DNA from: Actomonas aquatica
GTDB taxonomy: Bacteria > Verrucomicrobiota > Verrucomicrobiia > Opitutales > Opitutaceae
Assembly (NCBI RefSeq): GCF_019679435.2
Contig: NZ_CP139781.1
Span: 5,576,001-5,640,000, forward strand
Direction of reading: 5' to 3'
Length of the DNA stretch: 64,000 bases
In this document: positions 53,652-63,954 of the stretch, piece by piece
Layout: the number at the start of each line of letters is the position of its first letter
Position numbering within the stretch: the first letter of the stretch is position 1
Notes under the pieces: generated by a model
Databases searched by the model: none
The model's input: the letters and a program-made list of their open reading frames with translations, nothing else
Told to the model about the DNA's origin: nothing
Program-made: the position numbers and the translations under genes

Positions 53652-54617
53652 ATGCCTGCTTTTGATTTTCCGCTCGATCGTCTGAAGACCTACCAAGGCA
53701 CCAATCCGCGGCCGGCGGATTTTGAAGCGTATTGGGACACCGCCCTGGCGGAACTCGACGCGCATGATCCGCAGGTGGAGCTGACGCCCAACGGCACGCT
53801 GAATCATCCGCTGGTGGAGTGTTTCGACCTGTGGTTCACCGGGGTGGGCGGCTCGCGCATCTACGCCAAATACCTGCGGCCGCGGCAGCGCGACGGGGAG
53901 ATTCCGGCGGTGCTGAAATTCCATGGCTATTCGCACTACAGCGGCGACTGGATGGAATTGGTGGGACTGGCCTCGGCCGGCTTTGCGGTCGCCGCGATGG
54001 ATTGCCGTGGGCAGGGCGGCAAGTCCGAGGATCTGGGCGGCGCCAAAGGCATGACCCTGCGCGGTCAGTTTGTGCGCGGCCTCGATGATCCGGACCCGAC
54101 CCGACTGCTCTTCCGTGCCATGTTTTTGGATACGGCACTGCTCGCCCGCATCGTGATGGGCTTTGCCGAAGTCGACGCCGCACGAGTGGGCGCGACCGGC
54201 GCGTCCCAGGGCGGCGGGCTGACGGTGGCCTGTGCGGCGCTCGAGCCTCGCATCAAACTGGCCGCGCCGGTGTATCCCTTCCTGGCCGACTACCGGCGGG
54301 TGTGGGACATGGATCTCGCCCAGGGGGCCTACGAGGAGCTGCGGTATTTCCTGCGCAAATTCGACCCGCGCCACGAACGCGCGGAAGCGATCTTCACGAA
54401 ACTCGGCTACATTGACATCCAGCATTTGGCCCCGCGGGTGGAGGCCAAGGTGCTCATGTTTACCGGCATGATGGATCAAATCTGCCCGCCGAGTTCCCAG
54501 TTTGCGGTCTACAACAAGTTGGGCGGCGAGAAGGAAATCGTGCTGTATCCGGATTATGAGCACGAAGGTCTGCCGGATCTGGACGATCGGGTTTTTGGCT
54601 TCATGCAGGGGCTCTGA
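53652..54617 (+). CDS. CE7-family acetyl xylan/oligosaccharide esterase
   Basis: An alpha/beta-hydrolase of 321 aa that removes acetyl groups from acetylated oligosaccharides. The CE7 features are DCRGQGGKSED, the nucleophile Ser185 in GASQGGG, Asp275 in MMDQICPP and His304 in YEHEGLPD. No signal peptide, so it should act on imported oligosaccharides. It is followed by an AGE epimerase and a GH130 phosphorylase, suggesting that the natural substrate is acetylated mannan fragments. Confidence 0.94.
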   Translation: MPAFDFPLDRLKTYQGTNPRPADFEAYWDTALAELDAHDPQVELTPNGTLNHPLVECFDLWFTGVGGSRIYAKYLRPRQRDGEIPAVLKFHGYSHYSGDWMELVGLASAGFAVAAMDCRGQGGKSEDLGGAKGMTLRGQFVRGLDDPDPTRLLFRAMFLDTALLARIVMGFAEVDAARVGATGASQGGGLTVACAALEPRIKLAAPVYPFLADYRRVWDMDLAQGAYEELRYFLRKFDPRHERAEAIFTKLGYIDIQHLAPRVEAKVLMFTGMMDQICPPSSQFAVYNKLGGEKEIVLYPDYEHEGLPDLDDRVFGFMQGL

Positions 54618-54718
54618 GCCCGATCGGACGGGGCAAGATATCTCAACACGAAGAAAAGATATTCCAGCAGAAGCGCTTTGACCCGGCCGGGGCGGGCGGG
54701 GGAGGCTGATCCTCTCCC

Positions 54719-55930
54719 ATGGAACCCCAAACCCTCGCCTCCTACCGTCAGCGCATCGAAGCCGATCTGCGGCAAAATATCTTACCCTTCTGGATTGAGC
54801 ACGTCGTCAACTGGGAGCAGGGCACGCTGCACGCGGAATTGGCGACGGACCTGACGGTTGACGATAGCAAGCCCCGGGGCGCGCTGCTGACCACGCGGGT
54901 GTTGTGGACGTATGCCGCGGCGCTGCGGGTCTACGACGAGGCTGCCTACCGGCAGGTGACGGACCTGGCGTATGCCGACTTGATTACCCGTTTTGCCGAT
55001 GCTGAGCACGGCGGGTTTTACTGGTCGATCAAACCGGACGGGAGTCCGGAGCGCACGCGCAAGCAGGTGTATGGGCAGGCCTTCGCGATCTACGCGCTGG
55101 CGGAGTATCACCGTGCCACCGGATTGGCGGAGCCGTTGGAGCGGGCGCAGGCAGTGTTCGAGGTGATCGAGCAGCACGCCAAGGACCCGGAGCACGGCGG
55201 TTACTTTGAAGCCTTCGCGCGCGACTGGACGCCGATCGAGGACATGCGCTTGAGCGAGGTGGATCAGAACGATCCGAAGTCGCAGAACACGTTGCTGCAC
55301 ATCATGGAGGCCTACACCAACCTGTTGCGGGTGTGGCCGGACGAGCGGCTGCGCACGGCCTTGTTTACGCTGGTGGAGGTGATGTTGGACCGCGTGCTGA
55401 ATCCGGCGACGCAGCACCTCAGTTTGTTTTTTACGGCGGACTGGCAGCCGACGACCGACCGCTTTTCCTACGGCCACGACATTGAAGCGGCGTGGCTGCT
55501 GTGGGACGCCGCCTGTGCGCTCGGCGACGATGGGCTGAGTGGACGCGTGCTGGCGGTGGTGCTGAAGATGGCCGACATCACGCAGGCGGAAGGCGTCGAT
55601 GCCGACGGCGGCGTATTCAACGAAGGTGATCCACGCGGGCTCACCGACGACCGCAAGGAGTGGTGGCCGCAGGCCGAGGCGCTGGTGGGCTTTCTGGTCG
55701 CCGGGCAACTCTCGGGCGACGACCGTTACACGCAGGCGGCGCTGCGCTCGTGGGACTTTATTGAAAAACACCTCATCGATGCCGAGGGCGGTGAGTGGTT
55801 TCGCGGCGTGACGCGCGGCGGGGACGTGATTCCGGAATTCGAAAAAGCCGGCTTCTGGAAGTGTCCCTATCACAACGGCCGGGCCGCGCTTGAAGCGGTG
55901 GCGCGACTCAACGCCATGGCCGGACTCTGA
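54719..55930 (+). CDS. AGE-family epimerase, probable cellobiose/mannobiose 2-epimerase
   Basis: A 403 aa (alpha/alpha)6-barrel epimerase of the N-acylglucosamine 2-epimerase family. Family motifs are EHGGFYWSIKPDG, KQVYGQAFAIYALAEYH, YGHDIEAAWLLWDAA and KCPYHNGRAALEAV, the pattern of cellobiose 2-epimerases with conserved His residues. Next to a GH130 mannosylglucose phosphorylase it is expected to convert beta-1,4-mannobiose to mannosyl-glucose, the substrate of GH130. Cytosolic; 35 bp before the GH130 gene. Confidence 0.93.
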   Translation: MEPQTLASYRQRIEADLRQNILPFWIEHVVNWEQGTLHAELATDLTVDDSKPRGALLTTRVLWTYAAALRVYDEAAYRQVTDLAYADLITRFADAEHGGFYWSIKPDGSPERTRKQVYGQAFAIYALAEYHRATGLAEPLERAQAVFEVIEQHAKDPEHGGYFEAFARDWTPIEDMRLSEVDQNDPKSQNTLLHIMEAYTNLLRVWPDERLRTALFTLVEVMLDRVLNPATQHLSLFFTADWQPTTDRFSYGHDIEAAWLLWDAACALGDDGLSGRVLAVVLKMADITQAEGVDADGGVFNEGDPRGLTDDRKEWWPQAEALVGFLVAGQLSGDDRYTQAALRSWDFIEKHLIDAEGGEWFRGVTRGGDVIPEFEKAGFWKCPYHNGRAALEAVARLNAMAGL

Positions 55931-55965
55931 TTTTTCTCCACCATCAACCCCACCCTCCCGCAGTC

Positions 55966-57171
55966 ATGAAAAAGACCAAAGATAGCTCGAAGAAGAACAC
56001 GTTTGCCGCGCGCGTGAAAGCGGTGCGCGCCCAGCACAAGGCGTTTTTGAAGCGTCCCAATCCGGTGGATACGGAATGGGTCAACGGCGTGTTCGAGCGC
56101 TTCCAGAATCCGGTGCTCACGGCCCATCACGTGCCGCTGGAGTGGCGTTACGATTTTAACCCGGAAACCAATCCCTACTTCATGGAGCGCCTCGGCGTGG
56201 GTGGGGCCTACAATCCGGGTGCCTTCCTCTGGAAGGGCAAACCGCATATGGTGGCGCGCGTGGAGGGGGCCGACCGCAAGAGCTTCTTCGCCATCGCGGA
56301 GAGCAAGGACGGTGTTTCGAACTTCAAGTTCTGGGACGAGCCCTGCGACATCCCGGAGATCGCGGGTGAGACCAACCTCTACGACATGCGCGTTGTGTTT
56401 CACGAGGACGGCTGGATTTACGGCATCTTCTGCTCGGAATCGAAGGACCCGAATGCGGCGCCCGGCGATCTTTCGTCGGCGGTGGCGCAGGCCGGCATCG
56501 TGCGCACCAAGGACTTCAAAGTCTGGGAGCGTCTGCCAAATCTGAAGACCCCGTCGTCGCAGCAGCGCAACGTCGTGCTGCACCCCGAGTTCATCGACGG
56601 CAAGTATGCCTTCTACACGCGCCCGATGGACGGCTTCATCGATGTCGGTTCCGGTGGCGGCATCGGCTGGACCCTGATGAAGGACATCACCAAGGGCAAA
56701 ACCGGGAAGGAGAAGATCATCGATTCCCGCACCTACCACACGATCAAGGAGGTCAAAAACGGCGCGGGTCCGGCCCCGATCAAAACCAAGCACGGCTGGC
56801 TGCACATCGCCCACGGCGTGCGCGGCTGTGCGGCGGGTCTGCGTTACGTGTGCTACATGTTCATGGCCGACCTCGATGACCCGTCCAAAATCATCGCGCG
56901 TCCGGGCGGTCACCTCATCGCGCCGCGCGGCACGGAACGGGTGGGTGACGTGTCGAACGTCGCCTTCTGCAACGGCTGGGTCGAGATGCCCGACGGCACG
57001 GTCTTCATCTATTACGGTGCTTCCGACACGCGTTGTTACGTGGTGCGCAGCACTGTCGACAAGTTGGTCGACTGGTGTCTCAACACGCCGGAAGACGGCC
57101 TCACCACGCGGGGTTGTGTGGATCAACGACTGGCCTTGATCCGCGCCAACCGCGAAGTGCTCGGCAAGTAA
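55966..57171 (+). CDS. GH130 4-O-beta-D-mannosyl-D-glucose phosphorylase
   Basis: A 401 aa GH130 enzyme that phosphorolyses mannosyl-glucose to alpha-mannose 1-phosphate and glucose. It closely resembles Bacteroides-type MGP: MVARVEGADRKSFFAIAES, ETNLYDMRV, QQRNVVLHPEFIDGKYAFYTRP (cited as RNVVLHPEF and YAFYTRP), GSGGGIGW, RTYHTIKEVKNGAGP and GDVSNVAFCNGW. With the AGE epimerase and CE7 esterase it forms a compact mannan-oligosaccharide catabolic operon. No transporter or beta-mannanase is in the window. It converges with mrdA across 22 bp. Confidence 0.95.
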   Translation: MKKTKDSSKKNTFAARVKAVRAQHKAFLKRPNPVDTEWVNGVFERFQNPVLTAHHVPLEWRYDFNPETNPYFMERLGVGGAYNPGAFLWKGKPHMVARVEGADRKSFFAIAESKDGVSNFKFWDEPCDIPEIAGETNLYDMRVVFHEDGWIYGIFCSESKDPNAAPGDLSSAVAQAGIVRTKDFKVWERLPNLKTPSSQQRNVVLHPEFIDGKYAFYTRPMDGFIDVGSGGGIGWTLMKDITKGKTGKEKIIDSRTYHTIKEVKNGAGPAPIKTKHGWLHIAHGVRGCAAGLRYVCYMFMADLDDPSKIIARPGGHLIAPRGTERVGDVSNVAFCNGWVEMPDGTVFIYYGASDTRCYVVRSTVDKLVDWCLNTPEDGLTTRGCVDQRLALIRANREVLGK

Positions 57172-57193
57172 GTCAGCGTTGTTCTGTTGACGC

Positions 57194-59179
57194 TCACCGC
57201 GCCGCCACGCCGCTGCCATCGAGGACCGGCGTAGGCGGTGGCGGGATGAGCTCGGGGTGTTTTTCCGCCCACTTGGCGAGGATGTCGCGGGCGACCGGCG
57301 CGGAGTAGGTGCCGCCGCCGGTTTCTTCGCCGGGGCGGTCTCCTTCCACCATCACGGCGATGGCGACTTGGGGACGCTCGATCGGGGCGAAGCAGATGAA
57401 CCACGCAAAGTTAACCGTGCCCTCGGGCGTGCGTTTTTGGGCGGTGCCGGTTTTGCCCGCGACGCGCAGACCCGGAATTTGCATCGATTTGATGGTGGTG
57501 AAGGAGGTGCGCGAGGTGCCGCTGATGGTGCACTCCTCCATGCCTTCCAAAATGGCGGCGTAGCTCGCCGGCGAGAGGCCGATTGGTTCAGTGGACTGCG
57601 TCGGGCGTTCCGGATCGTGCAGCATGTGCGGAGCGGTGCGGGTCTGGCCGCGGGCAACCGAGGCCATGAAGGTCGCCATCTGCAGGGGCGAGACGAGCAT
57701 GTAGCCTTGGCCGATCGAAAGGTTGGCCGTGTCGCCGGGCACCCACGATTGGTTGTAGCGTTGGCGCTTCCATTGCGGGTCGGGGACGAGGGTGCCGCCG
57801 CTCTCGTGCGGCAGTTCGATGCCGGTGCGGTCGCCGAAACCGAAGCGGCGCGCCTCGGCGGCGATGGCGTCGGCGCCGGTCTCCAGGCCGTAGTGGTAAT
57901 AGAACACGTTGCAGCTTTTGGAGATGGCGGTGCGCAGGCCGATCTCGCCGTGGGCGTGGCCATCGTGGCAGGGAAAGAGGCGGCGTCCGACGCGGTAGTA
58001 GCCGCCGCAATTGAACTCGGAGTCGGGCACGAGGGTGCCGGCGCGCATGCCGGCGAGTGAAACAAGAATCTTGAAGGAGGAGCCCGGCGGGTAGAGGCCC
58101 TGAATGGGCCGGTTGAGCCAGGCACCGCGAGCGTTGATGTCGTCGGCGACGGCTTGGGAAAGGCTGGGAGCGAAGTCGTTGAGATCGTAGGCTGGCAGGC
58201 TGGCCATGACGAGGACCTCGCCGGTGTTGACGTCGACGGCGACGGCTGAGGCGGCCATCTCGTATTCGAGCAGGCGTTTTTCGGCGGCGAGCTGGAGGTC
58301 GATGTCGAGGCTGGTGACGATGTTGTCGCCTTGGACGGGCAGGCGGCGCTCGAGGGATTCGACGCGGTAACCGAGCGGGTCGACGCGGTAGATGGTGCCG
58401 CCGGCTTCGCCGTGGAGTTTCTCTTCGTATTCGGATTCGAGGCCGCTGCGACCGACCGCGCCGACCATGTTGAAGGTCATGAGGTCGGCGCCGGGGAATT
58501 CCTCGTCGATCTGGATGTCGCGATTGGCGGAAACGTAGCCGAGCACGTGGGCGGCAGTTTGGCCGTAGGGGTAGTGGCGCTTGTTGGTGGTGTAGACCTG
58601 GAGCGGCGAGTTGACCGGCAACTGCTCCAGCAGGCGCGAGTATTCCTCGGGTTGGAGATCCTCGATGAGGGAGTAGGGCAGCATGCGCTGCGCGTTGAAG
58701 TGATTGCGCAGCTCCCGGGCGTTGAGCTCGTTGGTGCGGCCGAGGGCGCGGTTGACGATCTGCAGGTAGCGGTCGACGACGGTGAAGCGGGCGATCTCCT
58801 GCATCTGCCCGGCGGTGGGGGCCTCCACGTCGTTGGCCTCGCGGTAGGCGCGGCGGATGGTGAGATACTCGCGATAGATTTCGGTGCGCAGCTCTTCGAG
58901 GTAGAGCACGGCGGAGAAGCGCGGGCGGTTGCCGACGAGCAGGCGGCCTTCGCGATCGTAGATGTTGCCGCGCGGCCCGGGCACGAGGATGCGGCGCTGG
59001 CTTTGGACCTTCTCCTGCTCGTGGGCGAGATCGGAGCGCAGGGCCTGTTGGTAGATCAAACCGGCGGCGAGGTAGATGAAGCCGATGGCGAGGGGCAGGT
59101 AGAAAAACTGCAGCCGCGTGTCGCGACCCTTGTGGGTCTCAACCATGCCGCGAGGTCCGTCTGAAATGAAGTCCGCCAT
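57194..59179 (-). CDS. mrdA: Penicillin-binding protein 2 (MrdA), cell-elongation transpeptidase
   Basis: Peptidoglycan transpeptidase of the elongation machinery, 661 aa. It has an N-terminal membrane anchor (YLPLAIGFIYLAAGLIYQQ), a dimerisation/pedestal domain, and the transpeptidase domain with YPPGSSFKI (SxxK), SKSCN (SxN) and GKTGTAQKR (KTG). It lies 8 bp after mreD, completing mreB-mreC-mreD-mrdA. rodA is not next to it. Confidence 0.97.
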   Translation of the reverse strand: MADFISDGPRGMVETHKGRDTRLQFFYLPLAIGFIYLAAGLIYQQALRSDLAHEQEKVQSQRRILVPGPRGNIYDREGRLLVGNRPRFSAVLYLEELRTEIYREYLTIRRAYREANDVEAPTAGQMQEIARFTVVDRYLQIVNRALGRTNELNARELRNHFNAQRMLPYSLIEDLQPEEYSRLLEQLPVNSPLQVYTTNKRHYPYGQTAAHVLGYVSANRDIQIDEEFPGADLMTFNMVGAVGRSGLESEYEEKLHGEAGGTIYRVDPLGYRVESLERRLPVQGDNIVTSLDIDLQLAAEKRLLEYEMAASAVAVDVNTGEVLVMASLPAYDLNDFAPSLSQAVADDINARGAWLNRPIQGLYPPGSSFKILVSLAGMRAGTLVPDSEFNCGGYYRVGRRLFPCHDGHAHGEIGLRTAISKSCNVFYYHYGLETGADAIAAEARRFGFGDRTGIELPHESGGTLVPDPQWKRQRYNQSWVPGDTANLSIGQGYMLVSPLQMATFMASVARGQTRTAPHMLHDPERPTQSTEPIGLSPASYAAILEGMEECTISGTSRTSFTTIKSMQIPGLRVAGKTGTAQKRTPEGTVNFAWFICFAPIERPQVAIAVMVEGDRPGEETGGGTYSAPVARDILAKWAEKHPELIPPPPTPVLDGSGVAAR

Positions 59180-59187
59180 GCCTGCCT

Positions 59188-59727
59188 TTATATCGTGGCA
59201 GACGGCTCGTCACGCAAACCAACCCGCGCGATCAACAAGGCTTTTTCCTGCAGGGCGAAGAACCACGGCGCGAGGAGGGCGAGGAGCAGTTGGGAGAAGA
59301 TCAGGTCGGTGAGAAAGCGCAGACCGGAGAAGGGCGCATCGGGCGATCCGGCCAGCACCGTGAAGGTCACGATGAGGTAGAGGATCAGGTTGGTGATCAA
59401 CGCGACCACGATACCGATCAGGACCTCGCTGGCGGCCAGGCGGCTGCGCAGACGCACGATGACGAGGTGGCTTACGCTGAAAAGGAAAGCGAGCAGGCCG
59501 AAGGGCAGGGGATTGGTGGCGTCGAGCAGCAGGCCGAGTAGAAAGCAGGTGTTGAAACCCTGTTGCGGGGCGAGACGCAGCGCGGGAAACGCGACCAGCA
59601 GGCCGCCGAACCAAACGGAGAGTCCCCAGGCGCCGAGGCTGTGGTTGAGTTGCCGGGCGAGAGCGAAAAGGAGGAGTCCGCAGAGAAAAACGACCGCGGT
59701 GCGGCGATGGCTGGGACGAATTCTCAC
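59188..59727 (-). CDS. mreD: Rod shape-determining protein MreD
   Basis: A 179 aa polytopic membrane protein (five or six helices) between mreC and mrdA. The start is GTG 59727, overlapping the mreC stop (GTGA); the first residues VRIRPSHRRTAVVFLCGLLLFAL fit (cited as RIRPSHRRTAVVFLCGLLL). Weak sequence conservation is normal in MreD, so context carries the assignment. An open frame continues upstream in the same frame but overlaps mreC fully and was dropped. Confidence 0.9.
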   Translation of the reverse strand: MRIRPSHRRTAVVFLCGLLLFALARQLNHSLGAWGLSVWFGGLLVAFPALRLAPQQGFNTCFLLGLLLDATNPLPFGLLAFLFSVSHLVIVRLRSRLAASEVLIGIVVALITNLILYLIVTFTVLAGSPDAPFSGLRFLTDLIFSQLLLALLAPWFFALQEKALLIARVGLRDEPSATI

Positions 59728-60554
59728 GGCGCGGTGATGGGCACCAGAATGGTGACGGCAGTGATCTCGTTGAGCCGGGGATCGAGGGTGACGCGACCTG
59801 TTTTGAACAGCCCGTCCGGGCTGGGATCGAGTTGCACGACGGAGCCGAGGCGAAGGCCGCGGGGGAACACGCCGCCGAGGCCGGACGTCACCAACGGGTG
59901 CGGATCGGCGGCGGTGGCGTAAAGATCGAGCGGGACAAATTCGACGACGGCGTGCGGCCGGGTGAAGGGCGGGTTGGCGCCACCTTGGAAACTGATTGGA
60001 CGATCGTCGCCCTCGAAGGATGCGGCGAGGCGAACATTGGGGCTGCTGATCATATCGACCACCGCAGTGGTGGCGTGCACTTCGGAGACGCGGCCGACCA
60101 CACCGCCGACGAAAATGACGGGCGCGCCGACGGGAATGTTGTAGTTCTCGCCCTTGCGCACCACGAGACGTTGCCACCAGCCGTTGAGGTCGCGACTGAC
60201 GACCCGGGCCGGTTCGCTGCGGTAGCTGTCGAAGGAGGGCAGGCTCAACAAGGCCTCGAGGCGGGCGACCTCGCGGCGCAGCTCGGCGTTGCGCTCGGCG
60301 GCGTGGGCGTATTTGGAGACGACGCCGCCAAGGTCGTTGTAGGCCGCAATGATGTCGTGCTTCGAGCGGGTGCGCATCGCCCAATAATCCTGCAGTTCGC
60401 GCAGGTAGGAGGCGCTCACATCGATCGGCGCCTGCATCTCGTAGAAACCGTCGCGGGTGGAGCGCTTCAGGATGGTCGGCAGAACCAGCCACACCATGAG
60501 GAGCACCCCCAGGGTGATAAACGGTTTGGTCTGATCGAAGCGACGGTCGGGCAC
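59724..60554 (-). CDS. mreC: Cell-shape protein MreC
   Basis: A 276 aa bitopic protein with one N-terminal helix (FITLGVLLMVWLVLPTI), a coiled coil (about residues 75-100, ERNAELRREVARLEALL) and a periplasmic beta domain with the family motif GVVGRVSEVHATTAVVDMI (cited as VVGRVSEVHATTAVV). It organises the elongasome, linking MreB to PBP2. It overlaps mreD by 4 bp. Confidence 0.95.
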   Translation of the reverse strand: MPDRRFDQTKPFITLGVLLMVWLVLPTILKRSTRDGFYEMQAPIDVSASYLRELQDYWAMRTRSKHDIIAAYNDLGGVVSKYAHAAERNAELRREVARLEALLSLPSFDSYRSEPARVVSRDLNGWWQRLVVRKGENYNIPVGAPVIFVGGVVGRVSEVHATTAVVDMISSPNVRLAASFEGDDRPISFQGGANPPFTRPHAVVEFVPLDLYATAADPHPLVTSGLGGVFPRGLRLGSVVQLDPSPDGLFKTGRVTLDPRLNEITAVTILVPITAP

Positions 60555-60627
60555 AGGTTACGGTAAACCCGTAAGTCGTGACGGGCGCTTGTCGCGCTGA
60601 CAAGCCCGGGTGAACCGACGATGAAAC

Positions 60628-61644
60628 TCAGCTGTGTTGCAGGACCCAGTTGAGGTCGCTGAGCACGGCGCCGGTGCCATTGGCCACGGCTGAGAGCGGG
60701 TCATCGGCGATCGTCACGGGCAGGCCGGTTTTTTCGCTGAGCAGACGGTCGATGCCGCGGATGAGGGCACCACCACCGGCCATGACAAAACCACGGTCAA
60801 CGAGGTCGGCGGAAAGTTCGGGCGGGCAGCGTTCGAGCGCGCTGCGCACGGCGTCCACGATGGCGGACATGGTGTCGCTGAGTGCTTCGCGGATTTCCTG
60901 CGAAGTGATGTGGATCGTCTTGGGCAGACCGGCGACGGAATCGCGACCCTTCACCTCCATGGTGAGCTCGTCATCGAGCGGGTAGGCGGAACCGAGGCGC
61001 AGTTTGATTTCCTCCGCGGTGCGCTCACCGATGAGGAGATTGTAGGCCCGCTTCATGTAGTTGACGATGGCGCCGTCGATCTCGTCGCCAGCCACGCGGA
61101 TGGACTTGGAGAACACGATGCCGGAAAGGGAAATGATGGCGATCTCGGTGGTGCCACCGCCGATGTCGACGATCATGTTGGCGGCGGGTTCATCGATCGG
61201 CAGACCGACACCGATGGCGGCGGCCATGGGTTCGGGAATGGTGATGACGTCGCGGGCACCGGCGTGCATGGCGCTGTCTTTGACGGCGCGTTTTTCCACC
61301 TCGGTGATGCCGGAAGGGATGGCGATGACGACGCGCGGGGAGACGCGGAAGCTGTTGCTGTTCACCTTGCGGATGAAGTAGCGCAGCATCGCCTCGGTCA
61401 CATCGAAGTCGGCGATGACGCCGTCTTTCATCGGACGGATGGCGGTGATGTTGCCCGGCGTGCGTCCCAACATGCGCTTGGCGTCGGCACCGACGGCGCG
61501 GACTTTGCGGGTGCCAGCGTCGAGTGCGACCACGGACGGTTCTCGGAGGACGATGCCGCGGTCCTTCAAATAGACCAGCGTGTTGGCCGTGCCGAGGTCG
61601 ATGCCGATGTCGTTGGAGAAGTGGGAGAGGAGCTTCAGGGCCAT
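60628..61644 (-). CDS. mreB: Rod shape-determining actin homologue MreB
   Basis: A 338 aa bacterial actin that guides peptidoglycan synthesis. Motifs include [20 protein letters not shown] near residues 12-30 (cited as [12 protein letters not shown]), [32 protein letters not shown] and [18 protein letters not shown] 61644 ([12 protein letters not shown]) matches the family start; an upstream ATG at 61674 is less likely. It is first in the mre operon, 73 bp before mreC. Confidence 0.97.
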   Translation of the reverse strand: MALKLLSHFSNDIGIDLGTANTLVYLKDRGIVLREPSVVALDAGTRKVRAVGADAKRMLGRTPGNITAIRPMKDGVIADFDVTEAMLRYFIRKVNSNSFRVSPRVVIAIPSGITEVEKRAVKDSAMHAGARDVITIPEPMAAAIGVGLPIDEPAANMIVDIGGGTTEIAIISLSGIVFSKSIRVAGDEIDGAIVNYMKRAYNLLIGERTAEEIKLRLGSAYPLDDELTMEVKGRDSVAGLPKTIHITSQEIREALSDTMSAIVDAVRSALERCPPELSADLVDRGFVMAGGGALIRGIDRLLSEKTGLPVTIADDPLSAVANGTGAVLSDLNWVLQHS

Positions 61645-61778
61645 GTCGGTCGCGTTTCCGCCGTCGGAAAACAATCTCCGAGGGGCGGGGGTGTCAAAGT
61701 GTAAAACCGCTTATACCAAGGGCGTTGCGAGCAGAAAATACGTTAAACGGGTTGGTGGCGCGAATTTTGGGCAAAGAA

Positions 61779-61803
61779 AAACGCGCCGGGGGGCCGACGC
61801 GTT
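61779..61803 (-). terminator. Rho-independent terminator after tatA
   Basis: On the minus strand, AACGCG and its complement CGCGTT (61798-61803 and 61780-61785) form a stem with an additional GGCC/GGCC-rich loop, followed by TTTTCTTT. It lies 34 bp after the tatA stop and separates tatA from mreB transcription. Confidence 0.75.
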
Positions 61804-61837
61804 GGGAAAAGAGTAGGAAGAGCGGGGAAAACCGGAC

Positions 61838-62083
61838 TCAGTTGTTGCCCGGAGGCGTGGTGGTCTGACGCGGGTTTTCGGCCGACTTTTTGGGCTCGTC
61901 CTGCACCGACTTGAGCTCGTTCTCGGCTTCCTGAGAGGCCTTCTGGAATTCGCTCTTGGCCTTACCGAGACCGCGGGCCAGCTCGGGGAGCTTTTTGGCT
62001 CCGAAGAGCAGGATCACAATCCCGAGAATGATGAGCATTTCGGGGCCGCCGAGAGGCATGGCGAGCATGGTGGAGTCGTTCAT
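61838..62083 (-). CDS. tatA: Twin-arginine translocase subunit TatA/E
   Basis: An 81 aa Tat component with the N-terminal helix [20 protein letters not shown], the conserved FG and [20 protein letters not shown] amphipathic helix, and an acidic tail. It forms the pore for folded proteins. Start taken at ATG 62083 ([13 protein letters not shown]); a start at the second Met is possible. The tatB and tatC partners are not in the window. Confidence 0.95.
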   Translation of the reverse strand: MNDSTMLAMPLGGPEMLIILGIVILLFGAKKLPELARGLGKAKSEFQKASQEAENELKSVQDEPKKSAENPRQTTTPPGNN

Positions 62084-62142
62084 GGTGGGAAGGAGTTAAC
62101 GCCGCAGGGGAGGCCGTAGCAAGGGAGGAAGGAGGACCGCGC

Positions 62143-63939
62143 TCAGTTCGGGCGACCGAGGTTTTGCACGGTGCCCGGCTTGACGGCCAACTTCATGAGG
62201 TTCTGCGCGTTGTCGAGCTGCTCGGCATCGAAGAAACCGTGGAGCTGACGGATGCGGGTCGGGTGACGCATCTTGCGCAGGGCCTTGGCTTCGATCTGGC
62301 GGATACGTTCGCGGGTGACCTTAAACTGTTTGCCGACTTCCTCGAGGGTGCGGCTGTAGCCGTCGACGAGGCCGAAGCGGAGCGAAAGCACGCGGCGCTC
62401 GCGCTCCGTGAGGGAGTCGAGCACGTCGATGATCTTTTCGCGCAGCAGCGAGTAGGCGGTCATGTCGTAGGGATTCTCTGCGGACTTATCCTCGATGAAG
62501 TCACCGAAGGAGGTGTCGTCGCCGTCACCGACGGGGGACTGCAGGGAGATGGGCTGCTGGGCCATCTTCATGATCTGCTGCACGCGCTCGACCGGGAGGT
62601 TCATCTCGTCGGCGACCTCTTCCGGAGTGGGCTCATGACCGTATTCCTGGAGGAGTTGCTTCTGCACCTGCATGACCTTGTTGAGGGTCTCGATCATGTG
62701 CACCGGAATGCGGATGGTGCGGGCCTGATCGGCGATGGAGCGGGTGATGGCCTGACGAATCCACCACGTGGCGTAGGTCGAGAACTTGTAGCCGCGGCGA
62801 TACTCGAATTTTTCCACGGCCTTCATGAGGCCCATGTTGCCCTCCTGAATGAGGTCGAGGAAGGAGAGGCCGCGGTTGGTGTATTTCTTGGCGATGGAGA
62901 TCACCAAACGCAGATTGGCTTCCACCATCTCGGTCTTGGCCTGATGGGCCTCACGGACGTGGACGAAGGTCTGTTCGACAATCTCGAGGAAACGTTCCGG
63001 CTCGAGGCGCAGCTCGTTTTCGAGTTCCGCGAGGCGCTCTTTAACCTTCTTCGGGTCGATGGCGGCGTCGCGCTTGGTTTTCGGCTTTTTGGCGCGCTCG
63101 AGTTTGTTGAGCAGCTGCTCGATCTCCGAGATCACGGGGCGCTTATTCTCCAGCCACTCCTCGTAAACCTTCAGCTTGAAGAAGAATTTCGGGAAGTTGT
63201 TCCGCAGGGTGGTCTCGCGCTTCTTGTGCTTGGTGCCGATCTTCTTGCGATCGGCTTCGTTCTTGGCGCCCTGGAGTTCTTCCCAGGACTGGCCGACCAT
63301 GGTTTCGCTGCGCTGGGTCGTCTCAACCAGCTTGGGCAGGGCCTTGAAATAGGCGTCGCGGCTCTCGATCTTTTTGTCGATGACGATGCGATCGAAGCGT
63401 TCCTCGCGGGTGAGGAGCTTTTCGCCGAGGTCGCCGATGTAACCGCCCACGATCGCGGCCTGGAAGAGGGCGCTCTGGGCGTTGAGTTCGGCGGTTTCAA
63501 TGCGCTTGGAAATCTCGACTTCCTGCTCGCGGGTCAGCAGCGGGACCTGGCCCATCTGCTTGAGATACATACGCACCGGGTCATCGAGGATGTCGTTTTG
63601 GGAGGTGCGGGTGGCTTCCTCCTCGGCCTCCTCCATGCGCTGCTTGTAGTCCTCAACCTGATCCGGCTCGAGGATCTCGATCTCCAAGTTTTGGAGAATG
63701 GAAATAATGTTATCAAATTCGTCTTGGTTCTCGACGGACTCGGGCAGCGCCTCGTTGATGTCGTCCCAAGTGAGGTAACCCTGCTCCTTGGAAAGGCGGA
63801 TGAGCAGGCGGATGCGCTCGTTGACCCCGCTGGAGGCGGCGTCGACGGCAGCAGACGAGTTGCCCTTCGTTGCGTCGATGGCCTTTTCGACGGCTTCGGA
63901 TTGGGCGGAGGAGGAGGCTGACTTTGCTTTGCGCGGCAT
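62143..63939 (-). CDS. rpoD: Primary RNA polymerase sigma factor RpoD (sigma-70)
   Basis: The 598 aa housekeeping sigma factor. Region 1.1-like N-terminus ([15 protein letters not shown]), region 1.2 ([25 protein letters not shown]; cited as [15 protein letters not shown]), a non-conserved spacer, region 2 ([39 protein letters not shown]; cited as [15 protein letters not shown]), region 3 and region 4 with the promoter -35 helix [16 protein letters not shown]. An upstream gene ends 15 bp before it. Confidence 0.97.
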   Translation of the reverse strand: MPRKAKSASSSAQSEAVEKAIDATKGNSSAAVDAASSGVNERIRLLIRLSKEQGYLTWDDINEALPESVENQDEFDNIISILQNLEIEILEPDQVEDYKQRMEEAEEEATRTSQNDILDDPVRMYLKQMGQVPLLTREQEVEISKRIETAELNAQSALFQAAIVGGYIGDLGEKLLTREERFDRIVIDKKIESRDAYFKALPKLVETTQRSETMVGQSWEELQGAKNEADRKKIGTKHKKRETTLRNNFPKFFFKLKVYEEWLENKRPVISEIEQLLNKLERAKKPKTKRDAAIDPKKVKERLAELENELRLEPERFLEIVEQTFVHVREAHQAKTEMVEANLRLVISIAKKYTNRGLSFLDLIQEGNMGLMKAVEKFEYRRGYKFSTYATWWIRQAITRSIADQARTIRIPVHMIETLNKVMQVQKQLLQEYGHEPTPEEVADEMNLPVERVQQIMKMAQQPISLQSPVGDGDDTSFGDFIEDKSAENPYDMTAYSLLREKIIDVLDSLTERERRVLSLRFGLVDGYSRTLEEVGKQFKVTRERIRQIEAKALRKMRHPTRIRQLHGFFDAEQLDNAQNLMKLAVKPGTVQNLGRPN

Positions 63940-63954
63940 GGATTGAAAATGAAA

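Noticed and set aside
59188..60603. Long reading of the mreD frame (471 aa)
   Set aside because: The extension overlaps all of mreC; the GTG at 59727 overlapping the mreC stop is the credible start.
62164..63921. 585 aa plus-strand frame opposite rpoD
   Set aside because: rpoD motifs are clear on the minus strand; the frame is a compositional shadow.
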